Assembly: GCF_026427775.1 (NCBI RefSeq)
Contig: NZ_CP044532.1
Coordinates: 1,426,001-1,490,000, forward strand
Source: Arthrobacter sp. CDRTa11
GTDB taxonomy: Bacteria; Actinomycetota; Actinomycetes; Actinomycetales; Micrococcaceae
Direction: 5' to 3'
Length of the DNA: 64,000 bases
The notes beneath the pieces are model-generated. The model saw nothing but the letters and a program-made list of their open reading frames with translations, did no database searches and had not been told where the DNA came from. Both the position numbers and the translations under genes were made by a program. Of the stretch, positions 15,691-24,629 are shown in pieces. How positions within the stretch are numbered: position 1 is the first letter of the stretch; every line of letters starts with the position of its first letter.

Positions 15691-16797
15691 TTGAAGACAT
15701 CACTGCGTGCACAACTTAAGCGCGGTTCAGTCGTAGGCATGGCCACCATGAGTGCTACCGCACTCCTGCTGACCAGTTGCGGTGCGCCTCCCGAAGCCGG
15801 CAGCCCGACCGCGACGGCCAGCGACTACACCGGCTGCATCGTCTCGGACTCCGGCGGATTCAACGACCAGTCATTCAACCAGTCTTCCTACGACGGACTG
15901 AAGAAGGCTGAAGCCGAGCTTGGCATCAAGGTCAACCAGGTCGAGTCGAAGACAAACAATGACTTTGAGCCGAACCTGCGTGCCATGGTCGCCGCCAACT
16001 GCGACCTCACCCTGACCGTGGGCTTCCTGCTCGGTGACGCCACCAAGGCCCAGGCCACGGCCAACCCGAACAACCACTTCGCCATCATTGACTTCAGTTA
16101 CGACCCGCCACTCAGCAACGTCAAGCCGATCGTCTACGACACCGCCCCGGCCGCGTTCCTGGCCGGCTACCTCGCTGCCGCCAGCACCAAGACCGGAACG
16201 GTGGCCGCTTTCGGCGGCATGAAGATTCCCACCGTCACGATCTTTATGGACGGCTACGTCGATGGCGTGAAGTACTACAACGAGCAGAAGGGTAAGGACA
16301 TCAAGGTCCTTGGCTGGGACAAGGCGGCCCAGGACGGCAGCTTCACCGGCGACTTCGTCAGGCAGGACGTCGGAAAGCAGCTCACCCAGAACTTCCTGGA
16401 CCAGGGTGCGGACATCGTGATGCCCGTCGCCGGCCCGGTGGGTGCAGGCGCCGGCGCAGCCCTCATGGAGGCGAAAGCGGCGGGTAAAGACGTCAAGCTC
16501 ATCTGGGTTGACTCCGACGGCTTCCTGACCGCACCGGAATACAAGGACATCATGCTGACCTCAGTCATGAAGCTGATGGGCGAAGCCGTTGAAACAGTGG
16601 TTAAGGACGATAAAGACGGCAAGTTCACCAATACGCCCTACGTGGGCACTCTGGCGAACGACGGCGTCCAGCTGGCACCCTTCCACAACTTCGACTCCCA
16701 GGTCCCGGCGGAAGTGAAGTCGGAACTGGAGCAGATCAAGAAGGACATCATCGACGGCAAGCTGAAGGTCGAGTCGCCGGTAAGCCCCAAGGCTTAG
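15691..16797 (+). CDS. BMP-family nucleoside-binding lipoprotein
   Basis: The 368-residue protein has a lipoprotein signal peptide with lipobox LLTSC (Cys30) after a basic start. The mature part matches the Med/BmpA family (SDSGGFNDQSFNQSSYDGL, FDSQVPAEV), which captures nucleosides for an ABC importer. The start is a TTG at 15691 behind a strong GGAGG, and no ATG precedes the signal peptide. Downstream lies a terminator hairpin, then ATPase and permeases, so this gene is probably expressed above the rest. Cytidine deaminase and thymidine phosphorylase further down support a nucleoside substrate. Confidence 0.9.
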   Translation: MKTSLRAQLKRGSVVGMATMSATALLLTSCGAPPEAGSPTATASDYTGCIVSDSGGFNDQSFNQSSYDGLKKAEAELGIKVNQVESKTNNDFEPNLRAMVAANCDLTLTVGFLLGDATKAQATANPNNHFAIIDFSYDPPLSNVKPIVYDTAPAAFLAGYLAAASTKTGTVAAFGGMKIPTVTIFMDGYVDGVKYYNEQKGKDIKVLGWDKAAQDGSFTGDFVRQDVGKQLTQNFLDQGADIVMPVAGPVGAGAGAALMEAKAAGKDVKLIWVDSDGFLTAPEYKDIMLTSVMKLMGEAVETVVKDDKDGKFTNTPYVGTLANDGVQLAPFHNFDSQVPAEVKSELEQIKKDIIDGKLKVESPVSPKA

Positions 16798-16808
16798 GCA
16801 TCCTGGCC

Positions 16809-16855
16809 AAGCGCCGCCCCCGGATAGTCATCCACTGGCCGGGGGTGGCGCTTTT
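16809..16855 (+). terminator. Intra-operon terminator after the binding-protein gene
   Basis: AAGCGCC(G/A)CCCCCGG arms (16809-16823 and 16839-16853, one mismatch) are followed by a short T run. It separates the binding protein from the ATPase and permease genes on the same strand. Confidence 0.75.
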
Positions 16856-16972
16856 CGTTGGAGTTTTACGGACCGGCGCGACCGCCCATCCAAGACTGCA
16901 CGCACTAGGCTGGTGCTGCAGCCACATATCCCGTCCAGTCGGTATACGGACGCTTCGAGATTGGTCAGAGTT

Positions 16973-18592
16973 TTGAAACTTGAACTCAGAGGGATCACTA
17001 AACGCTTCGGCTCCCTGCTCGCCAACGATCACATCGACGTGGTGGTTGAACCCGGACAGATCCACTGCCTGCTGGGCGAGAACGGGGCCGGCAAGTCCAC
17101 CCTGATGAATGTGCTGTACGGGCTCTACGAGCCCACCGAGGGTGAAATCCTCATCGATGGGAAACCAGTTTCCTTCCGCGGCCCGGGCGACGCCATGGCC
17201 GCCGGCATCGGCATGGTGCATCAGCACTTCATGCTCGTTCCGGTATTTACTGTTGCCGAGAACGTTGCCCTCGGAGCCGAGTCCACCAAAGCCGGCGGCT
17301 TCCTCAACCTGGATGACACCCGGCGAAAAATCAACGAGATTTCCGACCGCTACGGGTTCGACGTCGACCCCGACGCCCTGGTGGAGGACCTCCCCGTAGG
17401 GGTACAGCAGCGGGTGGAGATCATCAAGGCGCTGGTTCGCGAGGCCCGCGTCCTGATCCTGGATGAGCCGACGGCGGTGCTGACGCCCCAGGACACCGAT
17501 GAGCTGCTGGATATCATGCGCCAGCTCAAGGGCAACGGAACCTCGATCGTTTTTATCTCGCACAAGCTGCGTGAGGTTAAGGCTGTGTCAGACACCATCA
17601 CGGTGATCCGGCGGGGCAAAGTGGTGGGCACCGCCGAGCCCGGGGCCTCCACCTCGGAACTGGCATCGATGATGGTGGGGCGGGCCGTCAACCTCACCCT
17701 CGACAAGGCCCCTGCAAAACCCCAGGAGAAGACTTTCCAGGTCAAGGACCTCACCGTCATCGCCCCGAGCGGCCAACACGTGGTGGACGGCCTCAGCTTC
17801 GATATTGCGCGCGGCGAGATTCTTGCCGTGGCAGGGGTCCAGGGGAACGGGCAGACCGAGCTGACCGAGGCGATCCTTGGCCTCCAGGAACGGGTTCACG
17901 GCTCGATCATGCTCGACGGGGAAGAGATCCTGGGCCGGAGCGTCAAGGAAATCCTGAACTCCGGTGTCGGCTTTGTTCCCGAGGACCGGTCAGTGGACGG
18001 GCTGATCGGCACGTTCTCCATCGCCGAAAACCTCATCCTGGACCGCTACGACCAGCCTCCGTTCGCCAAGGGGATCAGTATGAGCCCGGCGAAAGTCCTT
18101 GAGAACGCGAAGTCACGGATCGGTGAGTTCGACGTCCGGACCCAGTCAGGATCCCTGGCAGCTGGGACGCTGTCCGGAGGCAACCAGCAGAAAGTGGTCA
18201 TGGCCCGGGAGCTGTCCCGGCCGCTGCGGCTCTTCATCGCTTCGCAGCCCACCCGGGGCGTCGATGTTGGGTCCATCGAATTCCTGCACAACCGGATTGT
18301 GGCTGAACGCGACCATGGGACGCCGGTCATGATCATCTCCACGGAGCTGGATGAGGTCATGGAACTCGCTGACCGCATTGCCGTGCTGTACAAGGGAAAG
18401 CTGGTGGGCATCGTCCCGGCCGGAACCGGCCGGGACGTCCTTGGCCTCATGATGGCCGGGATCTCCCCGGAGGACGCGGCCCGGACGGACGCTGCGCCGG
18501 GGGAGAAGCCGCTCGCCGAGAAGAGGCGAACAGCGCCGGACATTCCTGGGACCACCCAAGCCTCCACCGCCGAAGGAGGCGACCATGACTGA
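16973..18592 (+). CDS. Nucleoside ABC transporter, duplicated ATP-binding protein
   Basis: The 539-residue protein contains two ABC domains in tandem, as in RbsA/NupA-type ATPases. The first has Walker A GENGAGKST (35-43) and ILDEPTAVLTP. The second has the degenerate AGVQGNGQTEL loop and signature TLSGGNQQKVVMARELSR. It drives the nucleoside importer from the cytoplasmic side. TTG 16973 (MKLELRGITKRFG) is the expected family start; TTG 16961 is a weaker alternative, and neither has a strong ribosome site. It overlaps the next gene by 8 bases. Confidence 0.93.
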   Translation: MKLELRGITKRFGSLLANDHIDVVVEPGQIHCLLGENGAGKSTLMNVLYGLYEPTEGEILIDGKPVSFRGPGDAMAAGIGMVHQHFMLVPVFTVAENVALGAESTKAGGFLNLDDTRRKINEISDRYGFDVDPDALVEDLPVGVQQRVEIIKALVREARVLILDEPTAVLTPQDTDELLDIMRQLKGNGTSIVFISHKLREVKAVSDTITVIRRGKVVGTAEPGASTSELASMMVGRAVNLTLDKAPAKPQEKTFQVKDLTVIAPSGQHVVDGLSFDIARGEILAVAGVQGNGQTELTEAILGLQERVHGSIMLDGEEILGRSVKEILNSGVGFVPEDRSVDGLIGTFSIAENLILDRYDQPPFAKGISMSPAKVLENAKSRIGEFDVRTQSGSLAAGTLSGGNQQKVVMARELSRPLRLFIASQPTRGVDVGSIEFLHNRIVAERDHGTPVMIISTELDEVMELADRIAVLYKGKLVGIVPAGTGRDVLGLMMAGISPEDAARTDAAPGEKPLAEKRRTAPDIPGTTQASTAEGGDHD

Positions 18593-19958
18593 CAAGCATC
18601 CCCACAAACACGTTGCCGGGCAGCATGCAGGCAAACCCCATGAAGCCAGCCCGGCAGCCGAAGAAACAGCGGCGGTGGTTGCGCTGGATACCGCCGGGGG
18701 AGCCAGGGAGCCCTCCGCGGTTCCGGCCACCGCGCAGAGCGGCAAACTGCCCGGTGCTCCGGACTCCGTGGCCCGGAGGATCTTCACCGGCAGCGGCATG
18801 GTTTCGGTCCTGGCCGTGCTGCTGGCCCTCGTCATCGGCGGCCTGCTGATCGCCAGCACCGACGAGCGGGTGGGAGCAACCTCCTCTTATCTGCTCGCCC
18901 GGCCCACTGACTTCCTCTCCGCTGTATGGAGCGCGGCTACCGGCTCCTATATCGCCCTGTTCCAAGGGGCAGTCTTCAACCCGAGGGCTTCCGGCCTGGC
19001 TGCCCAGTTCGCCCCGCTGATGGAAACCTTGACCATCGCAACGCCCCTCATCACCGCCGGTCTTGGCGTGGCGCTGGCCTTCCGCGCGGGCCTCTTTAAC
19101 ATCGGCGCCCAAGGGCAGATCATCATGGCGGGCATCCTCGCCGCCTGGGTTGGCTTTGCACTGCACCTGCCTGTTGGACTGCACCTGCTGCTGGTCCTCG
19201 TGGCCGGCATCGTTGGCGGCGCGCTATGGGGCGGGCTCGTTGGGCTCCTTAAAGCACGGACAGGCGCCCACGAGGTCATCCTGACCATCATGTTCAACTA
19301 CGTGGCGCTGTACTTCCTGGGATACCTGCTGAATACGCCGGCCTTCCAGCGGCCGGGGGAATCCAACCCGATCTCCCCCATCCTGGATCCTACGGCCGTG
19401 TACCCGCAGATTCTCGGCTCACAGTACCGGCTGCACCTGGGGTTCATCCTGGCCATCGCCGCTACCGTCCTGGTGTGGTGGCTGCTGAACCGTTCCACGG
19501 TCGGCTTCGAATTCCGGGCTGTCGGGGCCAACCCCAAGGCGGCCCAGACAGCGGGCATCAATGTATCCCGCTCCACCATCCTGGTGATGGCCATGGCAGG
19601 TGCCCTCGCCGGAATGTCAGGTGTTGCCCAAGTGGCGGGGACGGAAAAAGTCCTGACGGACGGCGTAGCCGCAACGTACGGCTTTGACGCCATCACCGTG
19701 GCGCTGCTGGGACGCTCGACGCCGTGGGGCACCTTCGCAGCCGGTCTCCTGTTCGGCGCCTTCCGCGCCGGAGCAGTCCAGATGCAGATCCAGACCGGCA
19801 CCCCCATCGACATCGTCCTCGTCGTCCAGTCACTGATCGTGCTTTTCATCGCGGCCCCGCCACTGGTGCGGGCGGTCTTTGGGCTGAATCCGCGGCGCAA
19901 AAAGCCGGCGAAAGCCGGAAAGTCCCAGCAGGCAGCAGCCACCGGAGGTGCAGCATGA
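18585..19958 (+). CDS. Nucleoside ABC transporter permease 1
   Basis: The 457-residue permease of the branched-chain/nucleoside class has an unusually long hydrophilic N-terminal region (about 60 residues, His- and Ala-rich), then roughly ten hydrophobic helices. The family motif is GLFNIGAQGQIIMAG, with GANPKAAQTAGI in the coupling loop. It forms half of the membrane channel with the next gene. The ATG sits within the last codons of the ATPase gene behind a GAAGGAGGC ribosome site. The tail is basic (RRKKPAKAGK). Confidence 0.92.
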   Translation: MTDKHPHKHVAGQHAGKPHEASPAAEETAAVVALDTAGGAREPSAVPATAQSGKLPGAPDSVARRIFTGSGMVSVLAVLLALVIGGLLIASTDERVGATSSYLLARPTDFLSAVWSAATGSYIALFQGAVFNPRASGLAAQFAPLMETLTIATPLITAGLGVALAFRAGLFNIGAQGQIIMAGILAAWVGFALHLPVGLHLLLVLVAGIVGGALWGGLVGLLKARTGAHEVILTIMFNYVALYFLGYLLNTPAFQRPGESNPISPILDPTAVYPQILGSQYRLHLGFILAIAATVLVWWLLNRSTVGFEFRAVGANPKAAQTAGINVSRSTILVMAMAGALAGMSGVAQVAGTEKVLTDGVAATYGFDAITVALLGRSTPWGTFAAGLLFGAFRAGAVQMQIQTGTPIDIVLVVQSLIVLFIAAPPLVRAVFGLNPRRKKPAKAGKSQQAAATGGAA

Positions 19959-21280
19959 GCACAACAGCAACATCGCCCCTGCCGGGAAAGCGGGAGCCGG
20001 GCACCCCGCGGGCCGCCGACCAGTCCCTTGCAGTTTCGGCCAGACCGGCCACCTGGAAGACCCCGGCGATGCTCGGCGTCCTCGGACTCGCCGCTTTCAT
20101 CTTCTTTGGCCTGATGGGACCGAACCAGACCGCGAAGTTCGGCATCTCCACCGCCGGCGACTTCTTCCAGCTCCCCGCCCTTGAAGTGCCCGCGTTCCTC
20201 GGTGGCATGGTGCTTTCCCTGATCCTGCTGGGACTCGCAGCGTATGCGGTCTTCCTCAAAACCAAGGACCAGTCTGCACCTACCTGGTTGCCGATCACCT
20301 TCACTGTCGTTTTTGCAGCAGCGTTCCTGATCTGGGTTGTTGGCGGAGCGCGCACTCCCAGCATCTCGTTGGCAGGCCTCATCGCCGGATCAGTCACGCT
20401 TGCCGTGCCGCTGGTCTTTGGATCCCTCTCAGGTGTCCTGTGTGAACGCGTCGGCGTCGTGAACATCGCCATCGAAGGGCAACTCCTGGGCGGTGCCTTT
20501 ACCGCCGCCATGGTGGCAAGCATGACAAGGAGTCCGTTGCTTGGGCTGGTGGCCGCTGCCGTGGCCGGCGCCGTCGTCTCCATGGTCCTGGCTTTTTTCA
20601 GCATCAAGTACCTGGTCAACCAGATCATTGTGGGCGTAGTCCTCAACGTCCTGGTCTCCGGCCTCACCGGCTTCCTGTTCAGTACCGTCATGCAGGCCAA
20701 CAAGGCGCAGTTCAACTCGCCGCCGGGCCTGGACAACATCGAAATTCCGGTTCTGTCGGGCATCCCCATCATCGGACCCATCCTGTTCAAGCAGTCCCTG
20801 GTGGGCTACCTGATGTACGTCGCCGTCCTTGTTGTGTGGGTGGGCCTTTTCAAGACCAAATGGGGCCTGCGGGTCCGCGCGGTGGGCGAACACCCGCAGG
20901 CCGCCGACACCATGGGAATCAAGGTCAACGCCACCCGCTTCTGGAACGTCACCCTTGGCGGTGCCATTGCCGGAATCGGCGGATCCTTTTTCACCCTGGT
21001 GGCCATCGACAGCTTTACCAAGGAAATTTCCGGTGGACGTGGCTTTATCGCCCTGGCCGCCCTGATCTTTGGTCGCTGGAACCCCATTGGTGCCTTCTTC
21101 GCGGCCCTGCTGTTTGGCTTCGCGGATAACCTGCAGAGCATCGTGACCATCATCGGGACGCCGGTACCCAGCCAGTTCATGGCAATGCTGCCATACCTGG
21201 TGACGGTCCTTGCAGTGGCAGGGCTGGTGGGCCGGTCCAGGCCCCCGGCCGCCAGCGGCATCCCCTACGTCAAGGGCTGA
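19955..21280 (+). CDS. Nucleoside ABC transporter permease 2
   Basis: The 441-residue second permease has motif VGVVNIAIEGQLLGGAF and the coupling-loop sequence AVGEHPQAADTMGI. It pairs with the preceding permease. ATG 19955 is fixed by GGAGG just upstream and a 4-base ATGA overlap with the previous stop; the frame is open much further up, but only by chance. The first 45 residues are hydrophilic. Cytidine deaminase begins 5 bases after the stop. Confidence 0.92.
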   Translation: MSTTATSPLPGKREPGTPRAADQSLAVSARPATWKTPAMLGVLGLAAFIFFGLMGPNQTAKFGISTAGDFFQLPALEVPAFLGGMVLSLILLGLAAYAVFLKTKDQSAPTWLPITFTVVFAAAFLIWVVGGARTPSISLAGLIAGSVTLAVPLVFGSLSGVLCERVGVVNIAIEGQLLGGAFTAAMVASMTRSPLLGLVAAAVAGAVVSMVLAFFSIKYLVNQIIVGVVLNVLVSGLTGFLFSTVMQANKAQFNSPPGLDNIEIPVLSGIPIIGPILFKQSLVGYLMYVAVLVVWVGLFKTKWGLRVRAVGEHPQAADTMGIKVNATRFWNVTLGGAIAGIGGSFFTLVAIDSFTKEISGGRGFIALAALIFGRWNPIGAFFAALLFGFADNLQSIVTIIGTPVPSQFMAMLPYLVTVLAVAGLVGRSRPPAASGIPYVKG

Positions 21281-21285
21281 ACCGC

Positions 21286-21711
21286 ATGGGAAACTACGGC
21301 CGGGGAGAAAAACTAAGCGCTGAGGACTGGCAGGCGCTGAAGGCCGCCGCCGTCGACGCCATGCAGAACGCCTACGCACCGTATTCAAGATTTTCGGTGG
21401 GGGCGGCAGCCCTCACAGACGATGGACGGATCGTCAGCGGCTGCAACGTGGAGAACGCCAGCTACGGCCTGAGCCTGTGCGCTGAATGTGCACTGGTGGG
21501 CAATCTTCACATGACCGGTGGCGGACTGTTGCGCGCGTTCTACTGCGTCGACGCCGGCGGCAATGTGCTGATGCCGTGCGGCAGGTGCCGCCAGCTCCTC
21601 TATGAGTTCCGGGCGCCTGATATGGAACTCATGACCACAACCGGCATCAAGACCATGGACCAGGTGCTGCCCGATGCATTTGGCCCCCAACACCTGGAGG
21701 AGACCCGGTGA
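21286..21711 (+). CDS. cdd: Cytidine deaminase
   Basis: The 141-residue homotetrameric-type enzyme converts cytidine and deoxycytidine to uridine and deoxyuridine. Zinc and catalytic residues are visible: Cys65 and Glu67 in LCAEC, and Cys98 and Cys101 in MPCGRCRQ. Substrate-binding GCNVENASYG is also present. It lies between the nucleoside transporter and thymidine phosphorylase and overlaps the latter by 4 bases (GTGA), so imported pyrimidine nucleosides flow directly into salvage. Confidence 0.95.
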   Translation: MGNYGRGEKLSAEDWQALKAAAVDAMQNAYAPYSRFSVGAAALTDDGRIVSGCNVENASYGLSLCAECALVGNLHMTGGGLLRAFYCVDAGGNVLMPCGRCRQLLYEFRAPDMELMTTTGIKTMDQVLPDAFGPQHLEETR

Positions 21712-23030
21712 CAGCCGCCCCGAGACAGACTGAAGCTTTCGACGCCGTCGACATCATCCGCACCAAGCGGGACAAAGGCGTTCTCAGTCCTGAACAGATC
21801 GACTGGACCATCGACGCCTACACCCGCGGCGTTATCGCGGACGAGCAAATGGCTGCGTTGAACATGGCCATCCTGCTCAACGGCATGGACCGAAGCGAGA
21901 TATCGCGCTGGACCGCCGCCATGATCGCCTCGGGGGAGCGGATGGACTTCTCCAGCCTCCGAAGGCCCGACGGCGGCATCAAGGCAACCAGCGACAAGCA
22001 CTCCACCGGGGGAGTGGGGGACAAGATCACGCTTCCGCTCGCTCCGCTGGTGGCCGTCTTCGGCGTCGCTGTCCCGCAGCTTTCCGGACGCGGGCTGGGC
22101 CACACCGGCGGCACCCTGGACAAGCTGGAATCCATCCCCGGCTGGCGGGCCAATTTGAGCAACGATCAAATACTGGCGCAGCTCCAGGACGTTGGAGCTG
22201 TCATCTGTGCAGCCGGCGCCGGGCTGGCGCCGGCAGACAAAAAGCTTTATGCGCTCCGCGACGTCACCGGCACCGTGGAAGCCATCCCTCTCATCGCCTC
22301 CTCGATCATGAGCAAGAAAATCGCTGAGGGCACCGGTTCGCTGGTCCTTGATGTCAAGGTGGGCAGCGGGGCGTTTATGAAGGATGAGGCCCAGGCCCGG
22401 GAACTGGCTGAGACCATGGTTGCCCTGGGCCAGGACGCCGGCGTCAACACGGTAGCCCTGCTGACCAATATGAATACACCGTTGGGGCTCACTGCAGGCA
22501 ATGCCATTGAAGTGGAGGAATCCGTGGAAGTCCTGGCCGGCGGAGGGCCTGAAGACGTGGTGGAGCTGACGGTGCGGCTGGCCGAGGAGATGCTGGCGTG
22601 CGCCGGTGTCCATGATGCTGATCCCCGTGCGGCCCTGAAGGACGGCCGGGCCATGGATGTGTGGAACCGGATGATCGGGGCGCAGGGCGGTGACCCGCGG
22701 GCCAAGCTGCCGGTAGCCAGGGAATCAGAAGTCATCTATGCGCCCGCTGACGGCGTGCTGGTGGAACTGGACGCCCTGGCGGTGGGCGTCGCGGCCTGGC
22801 GTCTGGGGGCCGGCCGTGCCCGCAAGGAGGACGCTGTCCAAGCGGGTGCCGGTGTCCGGATGCATGCAAAGCCAGGGGCGGTGGTCCGCGCGGGTGAACC
22901 GCTGATGACCCTGCTGACGGACACCCCGGAGAAGTTCGCACGGGCCAGGGAATCGCTGGAGCATGCCGTGGTGATCGCACCTCCCGGGTCCCGGCCGGCC
23001 CAGCAGCTCATCATCGATCGAATAGCATAG
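21708..23030 (+). CDS. deoA: Thymidine phosphorylase
   Basis: The 440-residue enzyme phosphorolyses thymidine or deoxyuridine to base and deoxyribose 1-phosphate. The family signature appears as SGRGLGHTGGTLDKLESIPG and the phosphate site as KHSTGGVGDK. KVGSGAFM follows, and the C-terminal PYNP domain is complete. The GTG start overlaps the cdd stop. It ends the salvage operon; a DedA gene begins 5 bases later with its own TAGCAT box inside the deoA end. Confidence 0.95.
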   Translation: MTAAPRQTEAFDAVDIIRTKRDKGVLSPEQIDWTIDAYTRGVIADEQMAALNMAILLNGMDRSEISRWTAAMIASGERMDFSSLRRPDGGIKATSDKHSTGGVGDKITLPLAPLVAVFGVAVPQLSGRGLGHTGGTLDKLESIPGWRANLSNDQILAQLQDVGAVICAAGAGLAPADKKLYALRDVTGTVEAIPLIASSIMSKKIAEGTGSLVLDVKVGSGAFMKDEAQARELAETMVALGQDAGVNTVALLTNMNTPLGLTAGNAIEVEESVEVLAGGGPEDVVELTVRLAEEMLACAGVHDADPRAALKDGRAMDVWNRMIGAQGGDPRAKLPVARESEVIYAPADGVLVELDALAVGVAAWRLGAGRARKEDAVQAGAGVRMHAKPGAVVRAGEPLMTLLTDTPEKFARARESLEHAVVIAPPGSRPAQQLIIDRIA

Positions 23031-23035
23031 CGACA

Positions 23036-23665
23036 ATGCAGGCCATCAATGAATTCATCCTCGCTGCGGCCGGGCAGCCCTGGGTGCTCTTCCTTGTCCT
23101 CGCCTGCTGCCTGATCGACGGCTTCTTTCCTCCCATCCCTAGCGAATCCGTGGTGGTGGGGCTGGCCGCTGTGGCCGCGACGGCTGACGTTCCCAACCCC
23201 TGGATGCTGATGCTTGTGGCTGCCGTGGGTGCCTTCTCAGGAGACAACATTGCGTACCTGATTGGTCGCACGGTGGGAACGCGCCGCTGGCGGTGGATGC
23301 GCGGTCCGCGGATGCAGAGTGCCTTCCGGTGGGCGGGCGTTGAACTGCGGAAGCGGCCGGCGTCGCTCATCCTGGTGGCGCGGTTCATCCCCATCGGCAG
23401 GGTAGCTGTCAACCTCACCGCCGGAGTGACCCACTACCCGCGGCCGCGCTTTATCGGATTGACGGTCCTCTCCGCCACGCTGTGGGCCGCGTACTCAGTC
23501 GGGATAGGCCTGTTCTTTGGACAGTGGTTTGAGGACAACCATCTGCTTGGGGCGGTCATCGCCATCATTTGTGCGGTAGGGCTCGGAATCGTAGTGGACC
23601 TGGTCATCAACCGGCTGCGCGGGAAGGTCCCCGTAGTGGAGCGCATGAAAGAACCGGAACCCTAG
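23036..23665 (+). CDS. DedA-family membrane protein 1
   Basis: The 209-residue integral membrane protein has the DedA/SNARE-associated (VTT) pattern: FPPIPSESVVVG re-entrant region, GDNIAYLIGRTVG, and ARFIPIGRVAVNLTAG with the conserved arginine and glycine. Family members include undecaprenyl-phosphate or phospholipid flippases; which lipid applies here is unknown. TAGCAT at 23023-23028 is 7 bases before the ATG, so it may have a separate leaderless transcript. A second, similar gene follows 196 bases later. Confidence 0.88.
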   Translation: MQAINEFILAAAGQPWVLFLVLACCLIDGFFPPIPSESVVVGLAAVAATADVPNPWMLMLVAAVGAFSGDNIAYLIGRTVGTRRWRWMRGPRMQSAFRWAGVELRKRPASLILVARFIPIGRVAVNLTAGVTHYPRPRFIGLTVLSATLWAAYSVGIGLFFGQWFEDNHLLGAVIAIICAVGLGIVVDLVINRLRGKVPVVERMKEPEP

Positions 23666-23751
23666 AATCCACCCGTGGGTGGAGCCCGGTGGGCGCCGGA
23701 AATCAGCCCCCAGGACGACGACCCGCACCATCACGCCGGGATAGCGTTGGC

Positions 23752-23806
23752 TCAGTGTTCCCCCGGCCGGGGCGTAGCGAACGACGCCCTGGCCGTGGGA
23801 CACTGA
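23752..23806 (+). terminator. Long imperfect hairpin between the two dedA genes
   Basis: About 23 bases on each side pair with few mismatches (TCAGTGT outer arm, GGCC(G/A)GGGCGT inner arm) around an 8-nt loop. There is no T run directly after it, so it may act as a terminator, an mRNA stabiliser or another structured element. Confidence 0.5.
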
Positions 23807-23861
23807 ATAGCGATTTACGTCACTTTTGGCTGCGTCATTTTCCTCTAGGAGCAAGACCCGC

Positions 23862-24590
23862 GTGGAGTTTATTAATGAGGCCGTGCTCCATGCAGCGGGT
23901 CAGTGGTGGATCTACCCCGTCCTGCTGGTTTTTTTCTTTGTGGACGGCTTCGCCATGGTGGTCCCCAGCGAGACCCTGATCGTGGCTCTGGCGGCCTTTT
24001 CCCGGCACAGCGGAGAGCCCAACCTGTGGATCCTGGGTGCAACCGCCCTGGTGGGTGCAATTGCCGGTGACAACATGGCCTTCCTGCTGGGACGCAGGAT
24101 CGGCCTCAACCGCTGGAAGTGGATGCGCCGCGCCAAGGTCCAGAAAGCCTTCGGCTGGGCACGGTACGAGCTCGAAAAACGGGGCGCGGTGCTTATCTTC
24201 ACGGCCAGGTACATTCCGTGGGGCAGGGTTGCCGTCAACTATGTGGCAGGGAGCACGGGGTTTGCGCACCGCCGCTTTTTCCTGCTCGACGCCTTTGCCT
24301 GCATCACCTGGGTGGGCTACTCCATCGGCATTGGCATCCTGGCCAGTTCCTTCCCCTGGCTCCATCACAATCCGCTGCTGAGCGCCGGCATTGCCGTGGT
24401 GTTCGCCATTGTGCTGGGCATCCTCATCGACCACCTCCTGCGCTGGTGGCACAAGCACCTCGCCCGCAACGACGCCGAGGTAGTGGACGAGTGGCTGGAT
24501 GGCGGCCCGGCAGGTGCCTCCGTCGGCGCCCCCGGCCCATCCCCATTGCTCGCGGCCGGCGCTCTGGATGCCGAGCCCGGGACCAAGTAG
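23862..24590 (+). CDS. DedA-family membrane protein 2
   Basis: The 242-residue protein is a paralogue of the preceding gene (VPSETLIVALAAF, GDNMAFLLGRRIGLNRW, ARYIPWGRVAVNYVAGSTG). It differs in a longer, Ala/Gly/Pro-rich C-terminal tail. The start is taken as GTG 23862 (MEFINEAV), with AGGAGC upstream; the frame is also open from an ATG at 23826. It probably scrambles or flips membrane lipids, and the pair may be partly redundant. Confidence 0.87.
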   Translation: MEFINEAVLHAAGQWWIYPVLLVFFFVDGFAMVVPSETLIVALAAFSRHSGEPNLWILGATALVGAIAGDNMAFLLGRRIGLNRWKWMRRAKVQKAFGWARYELEKRGAVLIFTARYIPWGRVAVNYVAGSTGFAHRRFFLLDAFACITWVGYSIGIGILASSFPWLHHNPLLSAGIAVVFAIVLGILIDHLLRWWHKHLARNDAEVVDEWLDGGPAGASVGAPGPSPLLAAGALDAEPGTK

Positions 24591-24629
24591 CGGCTGGCTT
24601 TAGGCGCCCGCCGACCCTAAGGTTGGAAC

